From Palsa-89 sp963824345 (GTDB lineage Bacteria; Acidobacteriota; Terriglobia; Bryobacterales; Bryobacteraceae), in contig CAWGOZ010000021.1 of assembly GCA_963824345.1 (NCBI GenBank), positions 248,001-312,000 of the forward strand: DNA of 64,000 nt, read 5' to 3'. Positions 7,885 through 17,246 of this stretch are shown here, one piece after another; position 1 is the first letter of the stretch, and each line of letters starts with the position of its first letter. The translations under genes were made by a program, and so were the position numbers. The notes under the pieces were generated by a model, which made no database searches, was not told where the DNA came from, and saw nothing but the letters and a program-made list of their open reading frames with translations.

Positions 7885-10800
7885 TTAATCTAAACCGACT
7901 CCCTTGCGGCAAGCCGAACTACGGTCGCGGCTCGGTAACGCGAGGGAGTCGATCATTTTATTGAACGCGGACTCCACCTTGGCTGCGAAGTCGGACTGGA
8001 TCTGATAGGCGTCGGTGAACTCGGCGAACGCCCAGCGGCCGTACTCGCCGTTGTTGTTCACTCCGGACACCCAGTAGGTATCCATGGTGGCTTTCTTCTC
8101 CTTGGCGTCTTCGCGCCGGTAACCTTTGATCTCGACAATCAAGTGCAGAAGGTCGCCGTCGCCGTGCCCGTCGTCCACCAGCACGATGAAGTCGGGAAGA
8201 TACTTTCGCATTTCGGAGCCGAAAACGTACGGCACTTCCAGCCCAAGGTTGTGATTCTTCACATAGGCCTTCACGCGCGGGTGGGATTCGGCGACACGGC
8301 AGAACTCGCCTTCCCAGTCGCTGTCGAGGATCACCCAATTGACGTGGCATCGGCGGGAGTCGGTCTGCCAGCGATCCGTGCGCGATGTGTTGAATCGGAC
8401 ATGGGCCGTGGAACCGGTGGGATTGTAAGGATCAAGCACGGCTTTGATAGGACGGGTTCCCACCATAGAGCGTGTGATCGCAGTGCTTATGCGTTCGCAG
8501 GCCATATCGGCCAGTTGCGGATATAGGAGCTGGGCCGGGTAGGTCTCGCCCTTACAAACCAGGCAAGTGTCGAGCCATTGCTTGGTGACGCGCTTCAGTT
8601 GCCCAAACAGATGGAACTCGGGGTCGTCGCCGGTGTCGCGATACTTGATGGACAGCAGACGTTTGGTCAAGTGGAAAAGCAGCGTAGATCGCCTCATATC
8701 GCCCAAGTGTTCGAGTGTAAGCTCGATCCCCTCACCGATGATGCCCTCCACTTTAGTCACTGACGGGGCTCCCACCAGGTCGGGGGTCAACTCCATGACT
8801 GAATCGGCGTTGAAGGTATAAGTGATGCGCTCGCGGGGCAATTCCACCCGGTAACCAGCCACGCGCGGGAAGCGGATTTCGAGCGCATCGCGCTCCGGCC
8901 GCATGGCCTTCACTTGAATGGTTTCGCGAGGCGGTTGTATCGGGGCCACAACGGGCTGCGCCGTGAAATCGAATGGGATGCCCAGCACGTCCGCATATTC
9001 CACATTGAACAAGCCATCTTCATTGAGATCGTACGACTGACGTCGAAGCGCCCGCCCGATCACCTGTTCGCAGAGAAGCTGCGTGCCAAACGCGCGGACG
9101 CCGAGGACATGCGTGACGGTGTTGGCGTCCCAGCCTTCGGTGAGCATGGAGACCGAAACCACGCAGCGGATCGATCCGCCCAAGCGGCCTTCTTTGCCGA
9201 CGGTGTTCATCACTTCGCGGAGCAGTGCCTGATCGGTGATGTTCTCGGCCTTCTCGCGATCGCCGGTCCGCTCGATGATCTCGCGGCGAAAGGCCTCGAT
9301 CTCAGGGGAGGCCGCCGTGCGAAAGTTGCCATCCAGCGCTTCATCCGATTCGATCTGGATGCTATCGATCAAGAGAGTGTTCGGGCGGGCCAGCGGCGTG
9401 TCGTATTCGTCGAAATTGCGAAACAGCGCCAGGCGTCCGTTGACAATGTTGCTGGTTCCGTCCGGGTTGGTGCGCGGAAAGCCGGAGATGTAATCGTAAA
9501 TCAGTTTAGAGATCGCGGTGTTTTGGCAGACGACGATAAAACACGGAGGAACCCGGACGCCGTGTTTGGCCCACTCCTCATAGGTCCTTTCGTAATGCCC
9601 GTAGAGCGCGTCCAGGGCTGTGACCAGAGTAGTCGGGAGGCTCAAGGGATCTAAGGACCCTGCCTTGGAGCGCCCCTTTCTGGAAAGATCCTTTCCGACA
9701 TGCTCCCAGAGGTTGCGGAACGTCGGGAATTCGCCGCCCGCGATATTGTCGGCGACTGGTACCCGAGGCAGTTTGACAATACCGCTTTCAATGGCGTCCA
9801 TCAGCGAGAAGTCGCTCATGGTCCAATGGAACAACGTTCCTTCGGCGTAGCCCGAGCCGCGCAGGAAGAATGGCGTGGCCGAAAGATCGATCACCCGCGT
9901 TATGCCGAGCTTGCGCTTGACGATTTCAAGCCCGGAGATCCAAAGCCGCGCGGCCTCGTTGTTCTTCTTGGCTTCCTCCTTTTCATCGCCCTTCAGATCG
10001 GCGATTTCATCAGCCGGCTTGGCGCGATAGCAATGATGCGCCTCGTCGTTGAGCACCAGGATGTTCTTCAGGCCCATCAGGTCGGGCATGACCCTCTGAA
10101 TCATCTGGCCTTCGGTTTCCAGCGTTTTCAGCTCTGGTCCGCGTCCCCGAAGCAGCGCCTTGCCGACCGTGGATAATTCCAGCCGCTCGCGCAGTTTGAA
10201 GGCGTGATAATTCGTGATGACGATCTTGGCGCTCTCGATTTCACCGAGCATATCGCTCGGAACCAACTCCCGCTCTCTGTAGTAGCTATAGGGATCGTTG
10301 GGCTGGAGTACTTGGAGCCGGTCGCGAATCGTCAGGCCGGGCGTGACCACCAGAAAGCCTCGCGTGAACCGGCTGCTGCCTCGCTGGCGGACGGCGTTGA
10401 TGGTCTGCCAGGCAATGATCATCGCCATGACGGTGGTCTTGCCTGCTCCGGTGGCCAGCTTGAGTGCCAGACGCAGCAGTTCCGGATTCGCGACGGCGCT
10501 GGCGTTGTCCAGGTGATCGAGAAACTTCTTACCCACATTTCCCAGCTGCGGCGCCACCTCCGTCAGCCAGATGGCGGTTTCCACGGCTTCGATCTGACAA
10601 AAAAAGGGCCGCACATCGCTGAACTTGTGATGACGCCAGTGCTGCAGCAGTCGCTGGGTGTCGGGCGTGACCTTCCAGTCATTGGGATTCGAAAAATTGC
10701 GCCATTGATTCACATGAAAGCGAAGTTCATTAATGACAGGCGATATCCCCTTGCTGTCGTCGATAGGCAGTGACCGCTGCTCCGCCGCAGCCTTGCGCTT

Positions 10801-10953
10801 CTTAGGCGGCGGAATCGGCGAGACAAACTCCGCTGGGCGGCGGCTCTCGATAATCCGCTGCGTGGGCTGGCCGCGTTGATCGAGCTCCCAATGTCGACTC
10901 GGGAAGTCGTAGGGGGAATTGAGAATCGGCCGCTCAAAGAAATCATTTTGCAT
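7885..10953 (-). CDS. res: Type III restriction endonuclease subunit (Res)
   Basis: 1022 aa from the ATG at 10953 (MQNDFFERP). An upstream in-frame TTG at 11037 would add 28 residues that look untranslated, so I chose the ATG. SF2 helicase motifs: Walker A ATGAGKT (about 167-173), DEAH box at 303-306, motif III-like 'DLSATPFF', motif V 'SMLTEGWDANTVTHVLG' and motif VI 'QVIGRALRRQSY'. The C-terminus carries a PD-(D/E)xK nuclease: 'YLPDFIVLVDDG' then 'LHLIVEIKGY'. It translocates or senses along DNA with Mod and cleaves after collision of two complexes. It is the first gene of the operon. All expected catalytic motifs are present, so it appears functional. Confidence 0.92.
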   Translation of the reverse strand: MQNDFFERPILNSPYDFPSRHWELDQRGQPTQRIIESRRPAEFVSPIPPPKKRKAAAEQRSLPIDDSKGISPVINELRFHVNQWRNFSNPNDWKVTPDTQRLLQHWRHHKFSDVRPFFCQIEAVETAIWLTEVAPQLGNVGKKFLDHLDNASAVANPELLRLALKLATGAGKTTVMAMIIAWQTINAVRQRGSSRFTRGFLVVTPGLTIRDRLQVLQPNDPYSYYRERELVPSDMLGEIESAKIVITNYHAFKLRERLELSTVGKALLRGRGPELKTLETEGQMIQRVMPDLMGLKNILVLNDEAHHCYRAKPADEIADLKGDEKEEAKKNNEAARLWISGLEIVKRKLGITRVIDLSATPFFLRGSGYAEGTLFHWTMSDFSLMDAIESGIVKLPRVPVADNIAGGEFPTFRNLWEHVGKDLSRKGRSKAGSLDPLSLPTTLVTALDALYGHYERTYEEWAKHGVRVPPCFIVVCQNTAISKLIYDYISGFPRTNPDGTSNIVNGRLALFRNFDEYDTPLARPNTLLIDSIQIESDEALDGNFRTAASPEIEAFRREIIERTGDREKAENITDQALLREVMNTVGKEGRLGGSIRCVVSVSMLTEGWDANTVTHVLGVRAFGTQLLCEQVIGRALRRQSYDLNEDGLFNVEYADVLGIPFDFTAQPVVAPIQPPRETIQVKAMRPERDALEIRFPRVAGYRVELPRERITYTFNADSVMELTPDLVGAPSVTKVEGIIGEGIELTLEHLGDMRRSTLLFHLTKRLLSIKYRDTGDDPEFHLFGQLKRVTKQWLDTCLVCKGETYPAQLLYPQLADMACERISTAITRSMVGTRPIKAVLDPYNPTGSTAHVRFNTSRTDRWQTDSRRCHVNWVILDSDWEGEFCRVAESHPRVKAYVKNHNLGLEVPYVFGSEMRKYLPDFIVLVDDGHGDGDLLHLIVEIKGYRREDAKEKKATMDTYWVSGVNNNGEYGRWAFAEFTDAYQIQSDFAAKVESAFNKMIDSLALPSRDRSSACRKGVGLD

Positions 10954-11169
10954 GTCGAGGACGGTTTGTGCCGAAAATCGAGACGAAATAAAAGGATACC
11001 GGAAATCGATTGCGAATCGGAGTCGGCTGGGTCTCAATCCTCCATGTACGTATCGTGCGTTATCCAGGAGCTGAGCATGGCTGGCCTGACGGGTTGCGTC
11101 AGCTTACATCGAATCGTTCTTGGGTACAATCCGTTGGTCTGTGCCAAATGCCGATCCCTGTGGTGGCGC
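10954..11169 (-). promoter_or_regulatory. Leader and probable promoter region of the defence operon
   Basis: 216 nt between the end of the GGDEF/EAL gene and the res ATG. The res start has no convincing Shine-Dalgarno sequence. The hairpin CTGACG-GGTTG-CGTCAG at about 11091-11107 has no T-run. The operon promoter must lie here or be shared with the upstream gene; I see no close match to -35/-10 consensus. Confidence 0.35.
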
Positions 11170-13593
11170 TCAAGCCGATTCTTCGATTAGAAAATGCTCG
11201 AACTCTCGCGAAAGCTCGCCGAATGCGGCTTCGATCTTGCTAGCCGGTTGGGGCTTGTGGATCAAGTAACCCTGTACCAAGTCGCATCCGGCCACGACCA
11301 GGGCCTCAAGCTGCTTCTCGGTCTCCACGCCTTCAGCGATCACCGTGAGGCCCAGATCGTGCGAAAGATCGACGATTGCACGGATGATTGGCAAGGTTTC
11401 CCGCGAACGGCCAGTTATGCCTTGGACGAAGGACTTATCAATCTTGACACGGCTAACCGGAAGCCTCTGTAAGTAAAAGAGCGAAGAGTAACCAGTTCCA
11501 AAGTCGTCGATAGCCACGGAGACTCCCAGCTCGCGTAGACCCTCTAAATGGCGTATAGCGTTTTCGAGATCGTTCATCAGCGCCGTTTCAGTCAATTCCA
11601 ATTCCAGCCGGTGTGGGCTTAGCCCGCTGCGGTCCAGCGCAGATCGCACTCCGCTGATAAACCCCGTCTGGCCCAGCTGTCGTGCCGATATGTTGACCGC
11701 AATGCGCTCGATGGAAAATCCCGATCTGAGCCAAGACGCCGCTTGACGGCAGGCCTCTTCTAGAACCCAACTGCCGATTGGAACGATTAGCCCGCTCTCC
11801 TCTGCTACAGGAATGAACGCAACTGGAGTGACCTGCCCCAGGTCAGGATTGTACCAACGTAACAGCGCCTCTGCCCCTTTGAGACGAAGCGCAAGGTCGG
11901 TCTGAGCCTGATAGTGCAGTTCAAGCTCGCCTTTCTCGACGGCGCTTTCGAGGGCCTTTTCGATTGACATCCGACGGAGTAGAGCCGCGCCGAGTTCGGG
12001 CACGTAGGTCTGCCAGCCATTTCTAGCGCGCCCCTTGGCGTGGTACATGGCGAGGTCGGCGTTACGTATCAGCGTTGCGGGATCTTCGCCGTGATCGGGA
12101 TAGACGCTCAGCCCTATGCTGGCCGATACGCTGATCTTGTGATCCATAATAGTCAACGGCGCTTGCAGGGCGCCCGCGATCCGGCGCAGTGCCTGCTCCG
12201 CCTCGGCAACGCTTTTCAGCGGATTAAGCAGCACGCTAAATTCGTCGCCGCCCATTCGAGAGACGGTATCCCTTTTCCGAAGGCTTCCCGCGACCCTTTT
12301 CGCTACCTCCCGTAACAGAGCGTCGCCGACTCGATGACCGAAGAGATCGTTTACTTTCTTGAAGTGGTCCAGATCGATTAATAGGACGCCCAACTTCTCT
12401 TGATCGCGCTTAGCGCGGAGAATCGCCTGCTCCAGACGGTCCTGGAACAAGCGTCGATTGGGCAAATCGGTTAGCGGATCGCGCGCCGCCTCGAACGCAA
12501 GTTGCTCGTACATGTCGCGGTGCTGGATTACGATTCCGGCCAGCTTTGCAACCCCCTCGAATAGCGAGGTCTGGGCTTCGCCTAACGCGGTGTCTTTTGC
12601 CAAATATACGTCTACCCTACAAATCTGATTGCCGGCGCTGGATGAGACTTCTTGAGACCAGCGGTTTGACCAGCCGTCAGCGGGAGCCTCGTCGCGGTGG
12701 TCCGTTGAGTTCATCCTACGCAGAGGTGCGCCACATGGATACGCCGCGTCGAGGAATGACTTAGGCAGGCCCGGAGCCACCACGCCGCGCAGACGGCCCT
12801 CATGAATAACGGAAATACAGACCACCGAAGCGGGAAACTGTTTTTCGGTGACTGAAACCAGCTCCTGTAGGATTTCCCGCAGGGGCTCGTTGCGTCCCGT
12901 CATTTCAAGAATACGGCCACGCTCTCGCTCGATCTGCTCCGCCCAGCTCTGGCTAGTCAGTAGTTGCCTTTGTGTGCGGCGGCTTAAGACCAGCACTGCG
13001 ACAAACAATATCGCTGTAGCAGCCAGCGCGCCAAGCTCGGCGACCGCCTCCTTCAGGCCTGTATTAACGGTTTCCTGCTGCCGCACGGAAAAATCATCGA
13101 GGCTCTGCTGGATGCCTTGCAGGCTAGCTACCGCTCGCTCAAACGCAGTTTCGCAAAGCCCGGCCTCCAAAATTCGGGCTTCCGGAAGCCTCTTATCCAG
13201 CACCAGCGATAGTGTTCTTTCTCTCAGTTGAATATATGACTTCCAGCTATCTCGGAAAGCCGAAACCTTCGCCCGAGTGGCTTTGGAATGGTCGAGACGA
13301 TCGAGCTCCTGGGACTGTTGGGCGATGCGAACGTCCGCAAGTCGGGCTTCCGTGATGTGCGCGTGCCGTACGGCTTCGTTCTTGGCCGCAAGAACCTCGA
13401 TTACGGCCCTTCGGCTCGCCTCAGCGTCGCGTTGAATACCATTTAGTGCACGAGGCTCAACCGTCCGGACTGAGACCAGCACTCGCGCCGCCGTTACGGC
13501 TTGCTGGAGTGTTATTCCAGCCGCGCCGAGGCCTGCGGAGGCGATTAGTCCGAGCATGCCCATCAACACTTCTCTGCGATGTCGTGTCGTCAT
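11170..13593 (-). CDS. Membrane GGDEF-EAL cyclic-di-GMP enzyme with GAF-like linker
   Basis: 807 aa. Two membrane segments (about 11-32 and 185-204) flank a mostly helical periplasmic sensor of about 150 residues. A GAF-like region (235-360) follows, then a GGDEF domain with intact RMGGDEF (GGDEF at 448-452) and 'RDPLTDLPNRRLF', and an EAL domain with intact EALLRW (575-580), DDFGTGYSSL and 'IAEGVETEKQLEAL'. GGDEF makes and EAL hydrolyses c-di-GMP, so both activities are possible; which dominates cannot be told. It acts at the cytoplasmic membrane, likely controlling surface attachment or exopolysaccharide. It lies upstream of and in the same direction as the defence operon, with 216 nt between. 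Confidence 0.9.
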   Translation of the reverse strand: MTTRHRREVLMGMLGLIASAGLGAAGITLQQAVTAARVLVSVRTVEPRALNGIQRDAEASRRAVIEVLAAKNEAVRHAHITEARLADVRIAQQSQELDRLDHSKATRAKVSAFRDSWKSYIQLRERTLSLVLDKRLPEARILEAGLCETAFERAVASLQGIQQSLDDFSVRQQETVNTGLKEAVAELGALAATAILFVAVLVLSRRTQRQLLTSQSWAEQIERERGRILEMTGRNEPLREILQELVSVTEKQFPASVVCISVIHEGRLRGVVAPGLPKSFLDAAYPCGAPLRRMNSTDHRDEAPADGWSNRWSQEVSSSAGNQICRVDVYLAKDTALGEAQTSLFEGVAKLAGIVIQHRDMYEQLAFEAARDPLTDLPNRRLFQDRLEQAILRAKRDQEKLGVLLIDLDHFKKVNDLFGHRVGDALLREVAKRVAGSLRKRDTVSRMGGDEFSVLLNPLKSVAEAEQALRRIAGALQAPLTIMDHKISVSASIGLSVYPDHGEDPATLIRNADLAMYHAKGRARNGWQTYVPELGAALLRRMSIEKALESAVEKGELELHYQAQTDLALRLKGAEALLRWYNPDLGQVTPVAFIPVAEESGLIVPIGSWVLEEACRQAASWLRSGFSIERIAVNISARQLGQTGFISGVRSALDRSGLSPHRLELELTETALMNDLENAIRHLEGLRELGVSVAIDDFGTGYSSLFYLQRLPVSRVKIDKSFVQGITGRSRETLPIIRAIVDLSHDLGLTVIAEGVETEKQLEALVVAGCDLVQGYLIHKPQPASKIEAAFGELSREFEHFLIEESA

Positions 13594-13737
13594 TTCACTC
13601 GAACCCGGGATCGACTCGTGGGTGGTTTTGGCCCAAGCTCAAGTCCACGGTTCTCCAGGATAATACGGCTGACGCTCTTCGAATGTCTATGTTCTCTGCG
13701 TATGAACTGTGTTGCTTGGGGAATCCGGGGTAAGGTG

Positions 13738-13832
13738 AACGCGATTCCGGGATGATTCCGAACGGTGTTCCGGGATGATCCCGAACAGGATTCCGGGATG
13801 AAGGTGAACACCGGTTCCGGGATGAAGCCGAA
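13738..13832. repeat. Four tandem 23-24 bp repeats
   Basis: Four degenerate direct copies share the core TTCCGGGATGA followed by an 'A-N-N-C/T-GAAC' tail (TTCCGAAC, TCCCGAAC, AGGTGAAC, AGCCGAAC). They lie in the non-coding stretch just upstream of the GGDEF/EAL gene. The layout resembles the repeated transposase-binding sites at IS21-family ends, so it may be an orphan IS end, or an operator. No transposase fragment is attached. Confidence 0.6.
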
Positions 13833-13877
13833 CAAGTTGCTACTTGAAAAACGAATCGGCCCCTGTTTTTGGTGAAA

Positions 13878-14183
13878 TCACCCCAATTGGTCATTGCAGT
13901 CGATTACCCGCTCTAACTCTATTCGGTAGAATTGTTGCTCTACTCCCCTGGGGAATTCTCCAATAGAATCCGCGGAACGAAACTCGATCACGGGGTGCGG
14001 GTGCGGGGAGAACAGCTTGTCGGCCATCGGAACGGCGGGTGGTCCGGGAACCGGCGGAGCGCCTGGACGGATTTGTCCGTTTGGCCCGTAGCTGCCCCAG
14101 TCTTTCGGGGAAAGGGCACGGATCAACCGGAATCGCCTATGCAGCGTTAGGGATTCGCCAATACCGCGACACCGATGAGCCAC
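13878..14183 (-). CDS. Small uncharacterised ORF
   Basis: 101 aa, same strand and 28 nt downstream of the PAS-GGDEF-EAL gene. It is basic at the N-terminus with a proline-rich middle (PGAPPVPGPPAVP). No domain, signal peptide or membrane segment is recognised. It could be a real small partner of the signalling genes or a chance frame in GC-rich DNA. Confidence 0.25.
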   Translation of the reverse strand: MAHRCRGIGESLTLHRRFRLIRALSPKDWGSYGPNGQIRPGAPPVPGPPAVPMADKLFSPHPHPVIEFRSADSIGEFPRGVEQQFYRIELERVIDCNDQLG

Positions 14184-14211
14184 GGCCGCCAGGCACGTTC
14201 TGGCAGATTGT

Positions 14212-16269
14212 CTACTGAACCAATGCCGCTGGGATCAAAAGGCCGCGCAAAAGTCGGGCTTGGGCCACAAACGCTTTCAATTGCGAGAAAGGCATCGCTG
14301 GGGCAAAGAGGTTGCCCTGGTAGGTATAGCAACCCTCCTTTTCGAGAAATTTGCATTCTCCTTCGGTGTCCACTCCCTCGGCTATTATCGCAAGATTCAG
14401 ACTTTTCCCAAGCGCGATGATCGTGCGAACGTGGGCCGCGGCTTTGACATCAGTGAGTACATCCTTGACGAAGCTCCGATCGATCTTAAGTTGATTCAGG
14501 GGTAAGCGCGCAAGACTCGACACGGAACAATGACCCGTTCCAAAGTGATCGAGCGAAAACCGGATACCGCATTCCCTGAGGGCAGTCATCTGAGCGAGAG
14601 TGTCACCTATATTCTCGGTCGCTGCCTCCTCCGTGATTTCGAGTATTAGCCTCTCCGGGTTGATCCTAGATTCGCGCAGTACTTCCCGCACGAGATTCAA
14701 GAAGCGTGAATCAAGAAGCTGCCGAACACTCACATTTACGGTCAGACCAAATAGTCCCATTTCTGGGCGTGCAGACCACTCTGACATCTCTGCGCAGGCA
14801 GTTTCTAGCACCCAACGGTCCAGATCCCCCATTAGATCGGCCTGCTTGGCCAGAGGAATAAATTGATTCGGTGGAACAATGCCGCCTCGGGGATGTTGCC
14901 ATCGCAGAAATCCTTCGGCCCCCGTTACATTCCGTTTACGGTCGACCTGCGGTTGATAAAACAACTCAAACGCGCGGTTCTTCACCGCGTGACGCAAATC
15001 CGACAGCAGCGCGGCACGGGGTGCAACGAAGTTCTGCATCTCGGGATCGAAGAAGCAGATCCCATTTCGGGCCTGCCCCTTCATCCGGTACATTGCCAGG
15101 TCTAACCGTTTCAGCAAATCTTCCGCGCTGTCACACCAGCCCGGGAAGAGGGCGACACCGATGCTGGCTGTGCAATTGTATTCGAAGTTTCCGACCTCAA
15201 GAGCACGCCGAATAACAGCCAACAGCTTATCCCCAAATGCCTGTGCATCGGCAGTGGTCCTTACGGCATCCTCACTCAGTCCTTCCATTATTACGACGAA
15301 CTCGTCACTCCCAAATCTGGAAACGGTATCACCGGAACGCCCGCAGGCTAAAAGGCGCTGTGCTATTTGCTGGAGTAATAGGTCGCCCTTATCTTGGCCA
15401 AGAGTATCGTCGAGCATCTTAAAGTCGTCGAGATCTATGAAGAAAATGGCGCCCATACACCCTTGGCGAACTGCTGTTCGGAGTGCCTTTTCCAGTCGCT
15501 CCAGCAGCAGCAATCGGTTGGGTAGCCCGGTCAGAGAGTCGAAGAACGCGAGGCGATGAATTTTAGTTTCCGCTGCTCTGCGGTCCGTAATGTCAGTACT
15601 GATGGACAGAATCGATCTCGGTTCACCGTCCTCTCCTCTCATTAAGGTGGAACGACTCTCAACGATCAGAGTGCTACCATCGCGATGGCGGAGCGATAGT
15701 TCGCTTCTCCATTCCCCAACTGGCGAAACAGAAGTTGCGCACTTGCTCATATCCACAATAGCGTCGCGAACGATCTCTACTAGCACTCGTCCGGTCATCT
15801 CGTCCGCCCTCCAACCATAGAGACGTTCCGCGCTCTTGTTCCAATAGATCACGCGACAATTTAGATCTTGGACGAGAATTGCGTCCTGGGCCTTATCGAG
15901 AACTTCAACCCGCTGGCGCAACTCGCCGTGCATTTCTTCACTTTTTGACCCTGACATGATCGCCTTCGAGGCATTCATGAAATGCAAGAACATCCCTTCT
16001 CCGGAAGCAGCCTGGAGGGCGGCCAGCATCGACTGAGAGAACATTTTAGGCGCCAGGTTCGCGACACCAGGGTTCGCCACGGTCTTTGATTCTGCGCCCC
16101 ATTCCCTGCGCGCTGCGTCAATCCTATGGCCTCTGCTTCTGCGCAGCGCCAGCAACACCAGACGATAAACTTCGTCCGGATCGTCATCGATCACGATACG
16201 AGAAAGCACGTCGAGCTCCAGGTCGTTAAGCACCGAGTCGTAGTTAGTCAATAAGGCATTCAAATTCAT
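14212..16269 (-). CDS. PAS-GGDEF-EAL protein with both catalytic motifs degenerate
   Basis: 685 aa, no membrane segment. A helical N-terminus (1-120) precedes a PAS domain (about 122-235, 'ILVQDLNCRVIYWNKSAERLYGW'), then GGDEF and EAL domains. The GGDEF signature reads GSDEF (320-324), replacing the second Gly needed for GTP binding. The EAL signature reads EGF (452-454) and the metal-binding DDFGTGY reads DHFGTGH (574-580). Proteins like this usually act as c-di-GMP or GTP receptors rather than enzymes. It is a paralogue of the intact protein at 11170-13593, on the same strand, suggesting a duplicated enzyme/effector pair. Start ATG at 16269. Confidence 0.88.
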   Translation of the reverse strand: MNLNALLTNYDSVLNDLELDVLSRIVIDDDPDEVYRLVLLALRRSRGHRIDAARREWGAESKTVANPGVANLAPKMFSQSMLAALQAASGEGMFLHFMNASKAIMSGSKSEEMHGELRQRVEVLDKAQDAILVQDLNCRVIYWNKSAERLYGWRADEMTGRVLVEIVRDAIVDMSKCATSVSPVGEWRSELSLRHRDGSTLIVESRSTLMRGEDGEPRSILSISTDITDRRAAETKIHRLAFFDSLTGLPNRLLLLERLEKALRTAVRQGCMGAIFFIDLDDFKMLDDTLGQDKGDLLLQQIAQRLLACGRSGDTVSRFGSDEFVVIMEGLSEDAVRTTADAQAFGDKLLAVIRRALEVGNFEYNCTASIGVALFPGWCDSAEDLLKRLDLAMYRMKGQARNGICFFDPEMQNFVAPRAALLSDLRHAVKNRAFELFYQPQVDRKRNVTGAEGFLRWQHPRGGIVPPNQFIPLAKQADLMGDLDRWVLETACAEMSEWSARPEMGLFGLTVNVSVRQLLDSRFLNLVREVLRESRINPERLILEITEEAATENIGDTLAQMTALRECGIRFSLDHFGTGHCSVSSLARLPLNQLKIDRSFVKDVLTDVKAAAHVRTIIALGKSLNLAIIAEGVDTEGECKFLEKEGCYTYQGNLFAPAMPFSQLKAFVAQARLLRGLLIPAALVQ

Positions 16270-17246
16270 GGTTTTCGTCGCCCTCCCAGCTTAGTTGCCG
16301 AACGCGGCCCTGAGGGCGCTCTTTGAGTCGCTCATAGTTTTAAACCGAAGGCGGTTGCATTAGACCGCATAACCAGTGCCGAAGACTCACTGTCATCGCC
16401 TGCATCAGCCAACAACGTTCTTTCTCAGGACTCCGTCGAACCTCTGCCCGCCAAGCCCTACGACTTACCACAGGCACCGACAGCCTGTTGTTTTCGACTT
16501 CCCGGCCGAAACTAGTGCCAACACTATAAGATGCGCGACCTAACTGATCTGGTCACTATTGCTCATTCTCTAGTCCCTTTTCGTCTTCGTTTCTGTGACA
16601 TTGTCGGTTCGCCAGTACAGATGCGGGAGCCTCAAACATAGCACAACTTGTGGTTTTTAGATAAACGGCGGATCGTAATTGTTCAACAACGCGCGCCTTT
16701 TAATAGGTGATAACAAGGGTTTCTCCAAAGCGTTCAGATGAGGCTTATCATTGTTTTGACTACACACGTCCACAGTTATCAGCTTCGTCAACGCAGAATC
16801 CAATCGCTACCCGTTAAGAGGAATGTTTGCAAGTCCCGCAACATGTTTATATGGCAGTTTTATCCCCGTGGGCGCGCCCAGCAGTAGCCGCGCATGGGAA
16901 CGGGATGCCTTTGTCTTAAAAGACGTGCCGGCCTGGAACGCTCAGAATCAAACCGATTTGCGTTTGAGATAAGTATTTATGGGCGTAGCCGGGTTGGGAG
17001 ATCAGTCAATGTAAGAACAATTCGGCTGTGGCAAAAACAGCGACAACGGCAAACGCGGTGGTTCGATAGCATTACAGTTCTCACGGTTCCGGTTTTGTCT
17101 GCTTTACCAATAAATTGCTATTTGAGTTTGATTGCTCATGTTAGAGTGAAGTTAAGCTCAGCTTGTAGCGTGTAGATAGTTCTACTGGAAATGGGAGCGA
17201 TTATGGTCGGGCACCAAGTGCCAGAAGAGGAGATAATCTGCTCAGC
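16270..17246. other. Non-coding region between divergent genes
   Basis: About 980 nt with no supported gene. A 93-codon frame at 16894-17175 has no recognisable product. The region must contain the promoters of both the PAS-GGDEF-EAL gene and the PEP-CTERM gene. I looked for the conserved core of a c-di-GMP riboswitch and saw none. Confidence 0.5.

Noticed and set aside
16270..17246. Possible c-di-GMP riboswitch near the GGDEF genes
   Set aside because: The conserved core and pairing of GEMM riboswitches were not seen.
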